From positions 1-39,424 of the IMG/VR virus record IMGVR_UViG_3300003323_000468: a stretch of DNA of 39,424 bases. One strand, written 5' to 3'. Under the pieces are notes generated by a model. It was not told where the DNA came from. It saw nothing but the letters and a program-made list of their open reading frames with translations, and did not search any database. This stretch comes from a virus. Below are positions 8,701-16,572 of this stretch, one piece after another. A program made the position numbers and the translations under genes. Within the stretch, counting starts at the first letter, position 1; each line of letters begins with the position of its first letter.

Positions 8701-8889
8701 TCATCGCACAGGTTCGGCCCGGCCGAGCTGATCCGGTTGCCACCCGTCATACCTGCAGTACAGCGTGCCGTCCTTCGAGCGGGTGAGCGGCTCGCCGTCG
8801 TTCGGGCAGGCGACCCAGCCGCGCGCCTCGTCCTCGTCACGGATGGTGCGCGCTGCGTCGAGGATGCCGACCAGCTGATACCAGCTCAT
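8701..8889 (-). CDS. Small conserved protein with zinc-ribbon-like motif
   Basis: A 62-residue protein from ATG 8889 with a GAGAGGAGC ribosome site. It starts MSWYQLVGILDAARTIRDED and carries VACPNDGEPL and LYCRYDG, a degenerate two-knuckle pattern. Short proteins of this kind are common in the head-tail regions of actinophages. The function is unknown. Confidence 0.65.
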   Translation of the reverse strand: MSWYQLVGILDAARTIRDEDEARGWVACPNDGEPLTRSKDGTLYCRYDGWQPDQLGRAEPVR

Positions 8890-8955
8890 GGCTGCTCCTC
8901 TCATCCGGTGCGGGAGCGGGCCGGCGTGGGGTACGGCCCGCTCCCTGCTCGGAGG

Positions 8956-9366
8956 TTACTTCTTCTGCGAGTCGGTGCCCTCGCCGTGCTTCGCGGCCGA
9001 CGGGGGAGTCACCTTCTTCGGCGAGCCGGCGGCCGGCTCGCCCTGCTTCTCGTCGCCGAGCTTCAGGGCAGACAGGTCGTCGCGGCGCTGACGGGGACCG
9101 CGGCCGGCCTGGCGCCGGTCGCCGCTCTCGTCGGTGTCGTCGCGCTCCTCGTCGTCCTCATCACCGGTCAGTTCGGTGATGGGGCCGGCGACCCCCGGTG
9201 CGGGAGTCTCTTCGAACTCCTCGACCGGCTTGGACTCGTAACCCTCGGCGTGCTCACCGTTGAGGTCGCGAGTCGGGTCCACGTTGAACTGCTCACCGAC
9301 CGCGTTGGTGACCTCGCCCTGGTGACCGTCGTACGACGGCACACCCGCGCTGTTGATCTTCGGCAT
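8956..9366 (-). CDS. Acidic, low-complexity head-region protein
   Basis: A 136-residue protein from ATG 9366 with an AGGAGGAACC site. The N-terminal part reads PKINSAGVPSYDGHQGEVTN, followed by a long Glu/Asp stretch (about residues 43-85) and a Lys/Pro/Ser tail ending in QKK. No fold is recognisable. Similar disordered proteins occur between capsid decoration and connector genes in other actinophages. Confidence 0.65.
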   Translation of the reverse strand: MPKINSAGVPSYDGHQGEVTNAVGEQFNVDPTRDLNGEHAEGYESKPVEEFEETPAPGVAGPITELTGDEDDEERDDTDESGDRRQAGRGPRQRRDDLSALKLGDEKQGEPAAGSPKKVTPPSAAKHGEGTDSQKK

Positions 9367-9410
9367 TGGTTCCTCCTGTATCGGGGAAGTGACTCAGGTG
9401 GAGTAATGCC

Positions 9411-9863
9411 CTAGGCGGCGACGACGTACGCGCCAGAGTCGAGCGGAACGTAGGTCACGTACCACTTCATGGCGCCGGTGTTGGTCGCGTCGGTGATGGC
9501 ACGGATCGCACCGGCGCCGAGCGTGAACGCCGGGCAGCGCGCGCCGTAGTTGTCGATCGTCGCGGCCGAGCCCAGAGTCGGGATGGCGTAGATCGAGCCG
9601 ACAGCCTTCGACGTGACGAGCACGTTCGCGCAGATGTCGGTGTTGCCGGTCGAGGCCGTGTTCGACACGTTGATCTTGAGGTTGGTCGCCGTGCCGGACA
9701 TGACGGTCGTGACCACGCCGAAGAACGACGTGACCAGCACCTGACCGTTCACGACGTTGAACAGCGTACCGGTGGTCGTGGCCGGGATGACCGCGGCGGC
9801 GCGGACGGACAGAACGCCGTGGGTGTTCTGCAGTAGCGCCTTGCCCTGTACCTGGGTAGCCAT
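9411..9863 (-). CDS. Beta-rich capsid-associated protein
   Basis: A 150-residue protein from ATG 9863. It is almost entirely short Ala/Thr/Val strands and has no charged helix. It lies two genes below the major capsid gene, so a decoration or minor head role is likely. No catalytic motif is seen. It resembles the protein encoded just upstream at 9876-10313 in composition but not clearly in sequence. Confidence 0.55.
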   Translation of the reverse strand: MATQVQGKALLQNTHGVLSVRAAAVIPATTTGTLFNVVNGQVLVTSFFGVVTTVMSGTATNLKINVSNTASTGNTDICANVLVTSKAVGSIYAIPTLGSAATIDNYGARCPAFTLGAGAIRAITDATNTGAMKWYVTYVPLDSGAYVVAA

Positions 9864-9875
9864 GTGTCAACCGCC

Positions 9876-10313
9876 CTACGCCCGCACGTCGCGGAGGTTC
9901 TCCGGCTTGCGCTGAACGTCGAGGTCCGCGAGGACGTAGACGAACGAGCCCGTACCGTGCGAAGCGGACACGTAGTTGAAGCCGTCGGACAGCGAACCCT
10001 GCGACACGTAGACCGCGAGCAGACCACCCGTCGCCGCCGTCACGCCACCGGTGCCGGTGACCGTGGCCGGCGTCTGCCGCGTCCACACACCGTTGTTCTG
10101 CGTCCACCACGGGAAGACGGCGCCGGCGCCGCCAGCGTTCTGCGTGGTACCGCCGGAGGCGGCGTTGGACTCGTTGATCGTGACGGCACCGGAAGTCGCG
10201 CCGATCAGCACGAACAGCACGCCGGAGCAGTCACGCATGGACACACGCACAGCCGAGGTGGTCGCCGAGGTGGCGACGTTCAGCGTGCGGCCGAGCGGGT
10301 TGATAGAGCTCAA
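9876..10313 (-). CDS. Beta-rich structural protein (decoration candidate)
   Basis: A 145-residue protein starting with TTG at 10313, supported by a GAGAGGGG ribosome site about 7 nt upstream. It is Gly/Ala/Ser/Thr-rich with a central FPWWTQNNGVWTRQ aromatic patch. Its position directly after the capsid cluster suggests a head decoration protein. The function is unproven. Confidence 0.55.
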   Translation of the reverse strand: MSSINPLGRTLNVATSATTSAVRVSMRDCSGVLFVLIGATSGAVTINESNAASGGTTQNAGGAGAVFPWWTQNNGVWTRQTPATVTGTGGVTAATGGLLAVYVSQGSLSDGFNYVSASHGTGSFVYVLADLDVQRKPENLRDVRA

Positions 10314-10355
10314 CTGATTTCCCCTCTCAAGGGTGACCGGGGCGTTACTGCCGGT

Positions 10356-10565
10356 CTAGAGGTTCTGCGAGATGTACCTGATGTTCGACCATGGGAAGAA
10401 CACCCGGGCCGTTCCGTACGTGCCGTCGCTCGCAGTGTCGGCGTACACGCCCCGGTCAGTGAAGTCGACGTTCCCCGACACGGATGCGTTCGTTCCGGCG
10501 ACTGGAACGATGAGCAGCGCGTCGACGCCTTCCTCAAAGCCAAGCTCTGTGAAGTTGATAGCCAT
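10356..10565 (-). CDS. Small protein next to the capsid gene
   Basis: A 69-residue protein from ATG 10565, beginning MAINFTELGFEEGVDALLIV and ending in a beta/aromatic segment (TARVFFPWSNIRYISQNL). It is likely a minor head component. Its start codon lies in the 3' arm of a perfect 10-bp inverted repeat (10563-10595), which may limit its expression relative to the capsid protein. Confidence 0.6.
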   Translation of the reverse strand: MAINFTELGFEEGVDALLIVPVAGTNASVSGNVDFTDRGVYADTASDGTYGTARVFFPWSNIRYISQNL

Positions 10566-10595
10566 GCCCGCAACCCTAGACGAGCTGCGGGCATG
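10563..10595 (-). promoter_or_regulatory. Inverted repeat enclosing a start codon, between capsid gene and next gene
   Basis: CATGCCCGCA (10563-10572) and TGCGGGCATG (10586-10595) are perfect reverse complements with a 13-nt loop. In the minus-strand mRNA the hairpin follows the capsid stop (10608-10606) and hides the ATG of the next gene. No U-tract follows, so it is more likely a translational or stability element than a terminator. Confidence 0.6.
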
Positions 10596-10605
10596 ACATC
10601 AGGCG

Positions 10606-11985
10606 TTACGGGCGAGCGGCGAGCGCGACGTACGGGCTCAGGGTCGGTCCCGAGTTGCGCGGGGTGATCGCCGACTGCAGCCAGGGCCGGCCGTCCACCC
10701 GCTCGATGAACCGGTAGGCGGTAATGTCCTGACCGAACTTGTACTCGGTGCTCGTGGCCGACTGCATGGCCATCCGGTCGCCGATGAGGTACTGACCGAA
10801 ATCGACGAAGTTCACGTCGCCCGACAGGCCCAGGTTGCCGACCTTCTCCGACACGATGACCGGGCGGCCGAGCAGGCTCATGACCGGCGAGACGGAGCCG
10901 TTGCCGGCCGCCATGCCGACCAGCGAACCACCGGTGCCGACCGATAGCGCCGTGGTGAGCAGCTGCGGCAGGGTGGCCGGAGAGACGACCCACACCGCGC
11001 TGTTCAGGCTCGACGGCAGCATGCGCGCGTACATGCCGACGATGTTCTCCCACACGATGCTCGCGCCGTTCGGCGAAGCCACGCCGTCCTGACCGCCCTG
11101 CGCAGCCTGGATCACGATGGCGTTGTTCTGCTGGTTGAACACGCCGAGCGGCTCGCCGGCGCCGGAACCGAACATGAACGCGATGTCCTCGAACCACGCG
11201 ATCGCCGCGGGGAACATGGTGTCGATGAGAGTCTCGACACTGATCGCCGAGTCCTCGCGCAGCTCGTTCGGGACCTCGGTGTAGGCGGTGAGCTTCTTCG
11301 CCTCGAGGGTGATCCGGCCGAACGCGGGCTGCGACTGCACGAGCGCCGCGCCCTCCTCCGTCCAGTAGCCGACGACACCGCCGTAGACCGAGCTGGCGTT
11401 GCTGGTCACGTCCACGGTCGGCATCGAGATGCGCAGCGACTGCATGGGGATGACGCGGGCCCGCGGCCGGACTACGGCGGACTCGAGCGCCAGCTCCATG
11501 AGCGTCGCCCGGAATTCCTCGGGGATGAGGAAGCCGCCCGAACCGGGGTCGGTCGAGCTCATCGCGTTCTTGAGCTTCTTCTGCAGCGCGCCGATGCGCT
11601 CGGTGCGCGGGTCGGCGTCCGGGTGCGTGGTCTCGAGGTAGTCCCAGAACGACTCGAATTCGCCGTTCAGCTTGTAGCCGGCGGCGAGGTCGGGGCGCTT
11701 GGTGCCGGCCTGGCGCTGCGCGCGCACGTCGGCGGCGGTCGCCCGCTTGCCGTTCGCCTTGCGCAGCTCGACGAGATTCTCCCGGGCGAACGAGGCGAGC
11801 GCGGCCTGAATCTGCTCGTCGACCTGGGCGGCCACGTCCTTGTCGGCCTTGTGGAACTCCTTCGCGTAGTTCGTCATGAACTCCGGGAACGAGCCTTCGT
11901 CAATCAAGGTCTTCAGGGTGCCCTTGTTGGTGAGGGCTTCTTGCAGCCCCTCGGCCGTGTTGGGCACGGCCAGTTTGGTAGGCAT
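10606..11985 (-). CDS. Major capsid protein, HK97 fold
   Basis: A 459-residue protein. Residues 1 to ~130 form a charged helical delta-like domain (ENLVELRKANGKR). The HK97-family hallmark MSSTDPGSGGFLIPEEF then opens the mature domain, followed by the E-loop and P-domain pattern (TVDVTSNASSVYGG, WTEEGAALVQSQPAFG, LTAYTEVPNELREDSA). The protease gene directly upstream fits proteolytic removal of the delta domain. The ATG at 11985 has an AGGAAGG ribosome site. Among the head genes this call is the clearest. Confidence 0.92.
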   Translation of the reverse strand: MPTKLAVPNTAEGLQEALTNKGTLKTLIDEGSFPEFMTNYAKEFHKADKDVAAQVDEQIQAALASFARENLVELRKANGKRATAADVRAQRQAGTKRPDLAAGYKLNGEFESFWDYLETTHPDADPRTERIGALQKKLKNAMSSTDPGSGGFLIPEEFRATLMELALESAVVRPRARVIPMQSLRISMPTVDVTSNASSVYGGVVGYWTEEGAALVQSQPAFGRITLEAKKLTAYTEVPNELREDSAISVETLIDTMFPAAIAWFEDIAFMFGSGAGEPLGVFNQQNNAIVIQAAQGGQDGVASPNGASIVWENIVGMYARMLPSSLNSAVWVVSPATLPQLLTTALSVGTGGSLVGMAAGNGSVSPVMSLLGRPVIVSEKVGNLGLSGDVNFVDFGQYLIGDRMAMQSATSTEYKFGQDITAYRFIERVDGRPWLQSAITPRNSGPTLSPYVALAARP

Positions 11986-11998
11986 CTACCGGTCCTTC

Positions 11999-12952
11999 CT
12001 ATCTGGCCGCGTGGCCGTTGGTGAACTGGAACATCTGCATCGCGAACGCGAAGTCCTCGTCCGAGATGGCGTCTTCAGTGACGGGCGTCTCTGTCGTTCC
12101 GGTCTCGCCGGTCTCGAAAGCCTCGTCGATCTCTTCCTGACTCAGCTCGTCTACGTCCGTTTCGAGCGGATCATCATCCCACGCGTCCTCGTCGTCCTCG
12201 GCAGGGTGATTAGAGATGAACTCGCGGGCGGTCTGCGGGAGCACGTTCTGCCAGACCTTCAGCCGGTCGGCGATCGCCGCGTCCTCGTCGAAGTCATCGG
12301 GCACCGCGGTCAGCTCGTCGACCAAGCCCGCGTCGAGCGCTTCCTGACCCGTGTACCACGTGCCGTCCTCGCGGTTGGCGTCCATGAGGTCGCGCCAGTG
12401 TTGCGGGTCCTCGCCGGCGCGCTCGGCGTACATGTCGGCGATGTTGTCGCTCACCTTGTCGAGCAGCTCGGCCGCCTCGCGGTGCGTGCCGGCGTTGCCG
12501 TAGGTGGCGGTCATCGCCCCGTGGATCATGACGAAGGCGTTGCGTGCACTGACGATGCGGTCGCCGGCCAGCATGATGAACGACGCAGCAGACGCGGCGA
12601 GACCGTCAACGTAAACCGTGACGGTCCCCGGGTGCCGGGCAAGTAGCGAGTGGATCGCCACACCGTCAAATACGTCCCCACCCGGAGAGTTGAGGCGAAC
12701 GTTGATCGGGCCCGGTCCCGCATCGCGCAACGCGGCGGCCACGTCGTTCGCACCGATCCCCTCATCGAACCACCCTCCCCCGCCGATGCGGCCGTAGATC
12801 ATCAGCTCGGCGGCGCTGTCGGCGGAGACGCGCTTCGTCATCGACAGGCCGCGGTGAGAGCGCTCTCCGGCCTGATGACCGGGCGCCCTGTTCAGGGCGA
12901 AATCAACGGCCGGCTGCAGCCGCGCGATGATGTCTCGCTGGCGCTTATTCAT
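11999..12952 (-). CDS. ClpP-like prohead maturation protease with acidic C-terminal tail
   Basis: A 317-residue protein starting at ATG 12952, overlapping the portal stop by 8 bp. Residues ~85-150 show the ClpP/S14 pattern: NSPGGDVFDG, the serine elbow GLAASAAS (Ser121) and the MIHGAM histidine (His144). The body is followed by an extension (about 230-317) dominated by Asp and Glu. Such acidic tails in head operons can work as a scaffold, and no separate scaffold gene is visible. Cleavage of the capsid delta domain is the expected role. Confidence 0.87.
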   Translation of the reverse strand: MNKRQRDIIARLQPAVDFALNRAPGHQAGERSHRGLSMTKRVSADSAAELMIYGRIGGGGWFDEGIGANDVAAALRDAGPGPINVRLNSPGGDVFDGVAIHSLLARHPGTVTVYVDGLAASAASFIMLAGDRIVSARNAFVMIHGAMTATYGNAGTHREAAELLDKVSDNIADMYAERAGEDPQHWRDLMDANREDGTWYTGQEALDAGLVDELTAVPDDFDEDAAIADRLKVWQNVLPQTAREFISNHPAEDDEDAWDDDPLETDVDELSQEEIDEAFETGETGTTETPVTEDAISDEDFAFAMQMFQFTNGHAAR

Positions 12953-14516
12953 CGCGCTGACTCCTTCGCTTGACGACTCGGCAGCGGCAGTGGTTGCCGT
13001 ACTGAGCACCGACGCAGTTCACATAGCCCTTGCCGGGCGGGTAGTCCTTATAGGCCGCTGTGCGGTTACGGTACAACGTACCTATCTTCTTGCGGCAGGG
13101 ATCGCAGCAGTTCGCGTCCGGGTGGCCGCGCGACACCCACCGCATGGCGTTGTCGAACTCGCGCTCATCCGCCTCGTCCGCCTCGCGGCCCCGCACCTCG
13201 ATGTGCGCTTTACGCAGCGCCGCGAGCTGATCCTCGGGAACGGTGTCGTCCTCCTCACCCGGATCGAGCGCGGGCGCAGGTGGCTGCGTGGTACTCGGCA
13301 CCTTGATGATGCTCGGTGCCGGCTTCTCGTAGCCGATGTCCGGCCAGTCGAGCAGTTCGAGCACCGCGTCGACATCGAAGCCGGCAGCGGCGAGCTGCGT
13401 CAGCACGCCCGACTTGGCGACCAGCTCGGCGACGTTCGCCTCGCTGTTCTGTGGAACGGGGTCGTCGAAGTCGAGCTCGAGATTGCCCTGTGGATCAAAG
13501 TAGGGCAGCAATTGTGAGTTGAGCATTGACCGCCAGTGCACGAGCCGCGGGCGCGTCATCCAGCGCGCGAACAGGTATTCGCCGGCTTCGGCGTTGGCGC
13601 GGTTCACGTCCTCGACGATGCCGATAATGCTCTTCGGCATGCCGAAGGCGGCGAGCGTCTTGTCGCGGCCGAGCGTCTCGAACTCTGCGAGCTGCAAGTC
13701 TTTCAAACTGAAAGAATTCTGCACCCACTGCATGTTCTCGAGGATGGCGACGCGGTGCGCCTTGCTGACGCCCTTGTGCTGCTCGTTCCACCGCGCGGAC
13801 ACCTCTTCAAATTCGGTGTCGTCCATGCGGTGATCGGCGATGATCATGCCGCCGGGCTGCGCCGAGTTGTTGAAGAACTGTGCCTGCCACTCCTTCGTGA
13901 AACGCTGCGCGTCAAGATCACGCAGCAGCGACTGTACGGCGCCCTGACCGCGGTAGGGGTCGGTCGGGTCAGGGTCGACCATCCGCAGCAGCTCGCCGGT
14001 TTCGAGAGGGATCTTCTCGCCGTCGCCGGGCGCGGCGTAGATCCAGCCGGCGAGGAAGGCGTACGGGTCCGGGACCGGCGTGATGCGGTCGGGACGCAGC
14101 ACCCACATGTCCAAGGGGTACTTCACGCCGGGCACGAAGCCGAGCACGATCGAGGTCTCGCCGACGAGCTCCCAGTGCTGCTGACCGCGGGCCATGATCT
14201 CGGCGAAGGACTGGAACTGATTCGGCTTGGCGAGCAGGTCGAGCAGCGGATGCTTGGTGATCTCCGTACGATCCTGGTCGCTGCCCGTACGTGATTTGAC
14301 GTACAGGTGCCACTTCGTCTCGCTGACCGCCTGCGTCAGCCGCGCGACGATCGGGCGCACAACGGGATCGTTGGCGTACATCTCGAGGAACGAGAGCATC
14401 GAGCCGGCGAGCGCGTACGTGCCCAGCGAGCCGGCGCGCTTGCGGCTGGTGAGCGGGACCGGCGAGTCGTTGCGCGGTCGCATGAGCGCGCTGACCGGCG
14501 CCGTCCAGCGGCTCAC
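12945..14516 (-). CDS. Portal protein with Cys-rich MuF-like C-terminus
   Basis: A 523-residue portal. The GTG start at 14516 overlaps the upstream stop (GTGA). The body shows portal features: MYANDPVVRPIVARLTQAVS near residue 46, a WVLRPDRITPVPDP core and PKSIIGIVEDVNRANAEAGE, as in HK97/SPP1-type portals. The last ~55 residues hold six cysteines (470, 471, 474, 501, 510, 512) and end NHCRCRVVKR. This resembles the metal-binding end of phage Mu F-type minor head proteins, which are usually separate. It probably forms the dodecameric DNA gate. Confidence 0.88.
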   Translation of the reverse strand: MSRWTAPVSALMRPRNDSPVPLTSRKRAGSLGTYALAGSMLSFLEMYANDPVVRPIVARLTQAVSETKWHLYVKSRTGSDQDRTEITKHPLLDLLAKPNQFQSFAEIMARGQQHWELVGETSIVLGFVPGVKYPLDMWVLRPDRITPVPDPYAFLAGWIYAAPGDGEKIPLETGELLRMVDPDPTDPYRGQGAVQSLLRDLDAQRFTKEWQAQFFNNSAQPGGMIIADHRMDDTEFEEVSARWNEQHKGVSKAHRVAILENMQWVQNSFSLKDLQLAEFETLGRDKTLAAFGMPKSIIGIVEDVNRANAEAGEYLFARWMTRPRLVHWRSMLNSQLLPYFDPQGNLELDFDDPVPQNSEANVAELVAKSGVLTQLAAAGFDVDAVLELLDWPDIGYEKPAPSIIKVPSTTQPPAPALDPGEEDDTVPEDQLAALRKAHIEVRGREADEADEREFDNAMRWVSRGHPDANCCDPCRKKIGTLYRNRTAAYKDYPPGKGYVNCVGAQYGNHCRCRVVKRRSQRDE

Positions 14517-14689
14517 TCGATCACGCGCCGTCGGTCCATGATGTTCATGACCGTGCGCATACTCGGCGGGACCTCGACGTTCTGCAGTCGCTTGTCCTCG
14601 AGATCGGCGCCGCTGCCGCCCGGCGTGGTGTCCTCGGCCGGCTCGTTCTTCGGGGGCTGCGGCGTGAGAGCGCTCTCAGGCTCGGTCAT
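14513..14689 (-). CDS. Small hydrophilic protein before portal
   Basis: A 58-residue protein. ATG 14689 overlaps the upstream stop by ATGA and its own stop overlaps the portal start. The N-terminal half is Pro/Glu/Gly-rich and disordered, and the C-terminal half (LQNVEVPPSMRTVMNIMDRR) is basic and helical. The function is unknown. Confidence 0.6.
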   Translation of the reverse strand: MTEPESALTPQPPKNEPAEDTTPGGSGADLEDKRLQNVEVPPSMRTVMNIMDRRRVIE

Positions 14690-14907
14690 CTGCGCACCCC
14701 GTTCGGTCCGGCCCTGCTGTCGTCGTCGGTGACCCACGCCAGGAACGCCAGGCCCGCCGCCCCGAGGATGCCGACGGTTATCCAGCCGGCCGGCAGGCAG
14801 ATCAGGAACATGCCCGTTCCCACTCCGCCTGTCAGGACCACGAGCGCCAGGATCATCAGCAGTGGCGTACGCAGCGCCGCGAGACGGTCCCACCTGACAG
14901 CTCCCAC
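14686..14907 (-). CDS. Two-helix membrane protein, first gene of the late operon
   Basis: A 73-residue protein from GTG 14907. Two hydrophobic segments (about 15-34 and 36-58) are separated by CLPAGW. The start lies 7 nt from a TATCAT -10 box, so it is probably leaderless. It could affect the membrane before lysis, but it is far from the lysis genes, so I assign no function. Confidence 0.6.
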   Translation of the reverse strand: MGAVRWDRLAALRTPLLMILALVVLTGGVGTGMFLICLPAGWITVGILGAAGLAFLAWVTDDDSRAGPNGVRR

Positions 14908-14914
14908 GAGCGCG

Positions 14915-14920
14915 ATGATA
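14915..14920 (-). promoter_or_regulatory. -10 box of candidate late promoter
   Basis: On the minus strand CCTGC-TATCAT precedes the GTG at 14907 by 7 nt. CCTGCTA is the right half of the genome-wide operator palindrome. The -35 is weak. This would drive the whole head-tail-lysis operon. Confidence 0.5.
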
Positions 14921-14969
14921 GCAGGACAATGGGCATATAGAGCAGAACCCAGTGTGAGGAGTGGCGATC

Positions 14970-15161
14970 ATGGTCTCATCGCGAGGCGGGAAATACGGCT
15001 TCGTCTACCAGTCGCGGCAAAAGGTCTACCGCGCGCTGCGCCGGCAGGGCATGACGAAGCAGGCCGCGGCGCGCATCGCCAACGGTGGCCGCTTCCACCC
15101 GCAGCGCAGCCGCATGAGCAAGAAGGCGGCGCGCACACGCAGGATGCGGGGCGGGCACTGA
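14970..15161 (+). CDS. Small basic protein with 'ALRRQGMTKQAAARIAN' motif
   Basis: A 63-residue, strongly basic protein on the opposite strand to the late operon. ATG 14970 has a GAGGAG site 8 nt upstream (an in-frame GTG at 14961 is too close to it). The YRALRRQGMTKQAAARIANGG segment matches a short motif found in many small actinobacterial and phage proteins of unknown function, often near regulatory or DNA-binding genes. Nucleic-acid binding is a guess from charge. Confidence 0.65.
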   Translation: MVSSRGGKYGFVYQSRQKVYRALRRQGMTKQAAARIANGGRFHPQRSRMSKKAARTRRMRGGH

Positions 15162-15231
15162 AATTGAAACGTGTCAAAAACCGTATGTCGGGAACGTCCT
15201 AAAAAATCTTGAAATTTCTACCCTCCCCGGC

Positions 15232-15261
15232 TTGGCAAACCTAGCAGGTTCCTGCTATGAT
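15232..15261 (+). promoter_or_regulatory. Promoter TTGGCA-18-TATGAT with operator palindrome in the spacer
   Basis: -35 TTGGCA (15232-15237), 18-bp spacer, extended -10 TGC-TATGAT (15256-15261). CTAGCAGGTTCCTGCTA fills the spacer at 15241-15257 and its right end forms the -10. A leader with a GAGGGAG site leads to the gene at 15295. Confidence 0.75.
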
Positions 15262-15294
15262 TTAGGTACAAGGGAACGAGAGAGGGAGACAGAA

Positions 15295-15447
15295 ATGCTG
15301 AAGCCGATCGGGATCAAGGTCATCACGGAGAACGGCGAGCGGATCGTCAAGGTCAAGAAGAGCGCCACGGCCGACCAGGTAGGCACCACGTGCTACCACC
15401 TGATGCGGGACCCGATGGTCAAGATGGCCAGCCCGGTCTACGCCTGA
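15295..15447 (+). CDS. Small protein with its own promoter and terminator
   Basis: A 50-residue protein from ATG 15295 (ribosome site GAGGGAG, 6 nt). It is beta/basic at the start (LKPIGIKVITENGERIVKVKK) and has no recognised domain. It is a monocistronic unit between an operator-bearing promoter and a GC-rich hairpin terminator, on the strand opposite its neighbours. That arrangement suits an early regulator or host-takeover peptide, which is inference. Confidence 0.65.
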   Translation: MLKPIGIKVITENGERIVKVKKSATADQVGTTCYHLMRDPMVKMASPVYA

Positions 15448-15455
15448 GAGAGCAG

Positions 15456-15481
15456 GGGCCCCGGCAGGGGCCCTTCTTTCT
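15456..15481 (+). terminator. Rho-independent terminator
   Basis: GGGCCCC (15456-15462), loop GGCA, GGGGCCC (15467-15473), followed by TTCTTTCT. It ends the 15295-15447 unit. Confidence 0.75.
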
Positions 15482-15516
15482 GCCCTCGTTTTGCTTGTAT
15501 AGACAAGTAAAAAAAG

Positions 15517-15627
15517 TCAGCCCCGGACCGGGCAGCGGTCGCGCAGGTACGCCCGCCACTCGTCGGTCGTCATCGCTGAGAAGATCAACGGCGGCAGCGC
15601 CGCGAGCGGGCACCACGCACACGTCAC
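15517..15627 (-). CDS. Tiny Cys/Trp-rich protein
   Basis: A 36-residue product from GTG 15627, whose GTGA overlaps the stop of the upstream gene. The sequence has a CAWC pair and a DEWRAYLRDRC segment. The longer frame upstream overlaps another gene, so the coupled GTG is preferred. The function is unknown. Confidence 0.4.
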   Translation of the reverse strand: MTCAWCPLAALPPLIFSAMTTDEWRAYLRDRCPVRG

Positions 15628-15818
15628 CGTTGCGCAGTACCCGCCGGGCGCTTCACCAAACAGCGCGCCTTGTCCGACAACGGCGGCAGACGCCTGATCA
15701 AGCGAGCGGTGTTTCGGTAACGCCACTCGGCCGCATGGTCATCGTTAACGCACGCGCCTCGAGCAGCTGCCATCCATGTGTCGACAGTCGAGTAGTTCGG
15801 CCTGCACTTAAATGACAT
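15624..15818 (-). CDS. Small hypothetical protein
   Basis: A 64-residue product from ATG 15818, overlapping the previous stop by 11 nt. It has an N-terminal YSTVDTWMAAARGAC stretch and a basic C-terminus. It belongs to a chain of tightly overlapping small genes (16546 down to 15517). I recognise no family. Confidence 0.45.
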   Translation of the reverse strand: MSFKCRPNYSTVDTWMAAARGACVNDDHAAEWRYRNTARLIRRLPPLSDKARCLVKRPAGTAQR

Positions 15819-15915
15819 GAACCGTCGCCCATCCGATCAGCCCCCACAACACAAGCGCGGGCAGGATGAGCGCGGGGATGTCCCATAGGCTGCGCAAGCC
15901 GAGGTAGGGCAACAT
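15808..15915 (-). CDS. 35-residue membrane peptide
   Basis: ATG 15915 overlaps the upstream stop as TGATG. The product is one hydrophobic helix (PALILPALVLWGLIGWATVH) after a short LPYLGLRSLWD lead. Coupling supports it being real. The function is unknown. Confidence 0.5.
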   Translation of the reverse strand: MLPYLGLRSLWDIPALILPALVLWGLIGWATVHVI

Positions 15916-16289
15916 CAGGCCTCCCGCTCAGAATCAGGCATCGGCAAGCCCAGCTCGCGAGCCTGTCGGCGCAACTGCTCGAGCTCGGCGCGCTCGGCGA
16001 ACTCCTGCTCGACCGCCGTACGCATCAGGCCCTTGTCGGTGATCGGGCGATAAGCAGCGCGAGCCGGCATGCTCAGCGGCCAGAACGCGGCCGTACCGAA
16101 CCCTGCTACCAGCGAGCCGGGCCGGTCTTCGGCGATGGACTTGGCTACGCCTTCCGCCCCGTAGTACGTGTTCGGATATTTACGCAGATTGTTCCTGATC
16201 GAGAGGTCGAGAAAACGCAGACTGAGACGCCAACCGTAGACAACCCAGACTGCCACGTACGCAACGATGATCACTAACGCGAGCAGCAT
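15915..16289 (-). CDS. Single-span membrane protein
   Basis: A 124-residue protein. ATG 16289 (TGATG with the upstream stop) is preferred over GTG 16292 for spacing to GGGAGG. One N-terminal membrane helix (about 1-20) is followed by a cytoplasmic basic/amphipathic region and a coiled, Glu/Arg-rich end (residues ~90-120). The function is unknown. Confidence 0.55.
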   Translation of the reverse strand: MLLALVIIVAYVAVWVVYGWRLSLRFLDLSIRNNLRKYPNTYYGAEGVAKSIAEDRPGSLVAGFGTAAFWPLSMPARAAYRPITDKGLMRTAVEQEFAERAELEQLRRQARELGLPMPDSEREA

Positions 16290-16546
16290 CACGCCTCCCG
16301 CACAACGGTCATGTAGCCAGTCTCGCCGTTGATCTCGACGGTACGGACGCCGGGCATGCGCATCAGAGCGGCGCGCGCGTCGATCGCGGCCGAGGTGCGG
16401 GGCGGGTAGGTGATCGAGGTGATCATGAGCGACTTGCCAGCGCTCAGGTCGTACGACTCGCGCGTGTCAGCAGTGACCAGCACGCCGGGCATCAGCCGGC
16501 GGACGCGGCTGGCGGCCTGCGAGGTGGCCTTCGTCTTCGTGAGCAT
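16289..16546 (-). CDS. Hypothetical protein, leaderless first gene of a small operon
   Basis: An 85-residue protein from ATG 16546, 6 nt after a TATGCT -10 box. It has a basic N-terminus and a mixed alpha/beta body (RESYDLSAGKSLMITSITYP, RTVEINGETGYMTVV). It heads the chain of small genes down to 15517. I recognise no family. Confidence 0.6.
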   Translation of the reverse strand: MLTKTKATSQAASRVRRLMPGVLVTADTRESYDLSAGKSLMITSITYPPRTSAAIDARAALMRMPGVRTVEINGETGYMTVVREA

Positions 16547-16552
16547 GCGTCA

Positions 16553-16572
16553 AGCATAGCAGGAACCTGCTA
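16553..16572 (-). promoter_or_regulatory. Leaderless promoter with perfect operator palindrome
   Basis: -10 TATGCT on the minus strand (16558-16553) overlaps TAGCAGGAACCTGCTA (16557-16572), a palindrome of 7-bp arms around AA. Exactly 6 nt separate the -10 from ATG 16546. The -35 is poor (GTCAGA-like). Confidence 0.7.
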
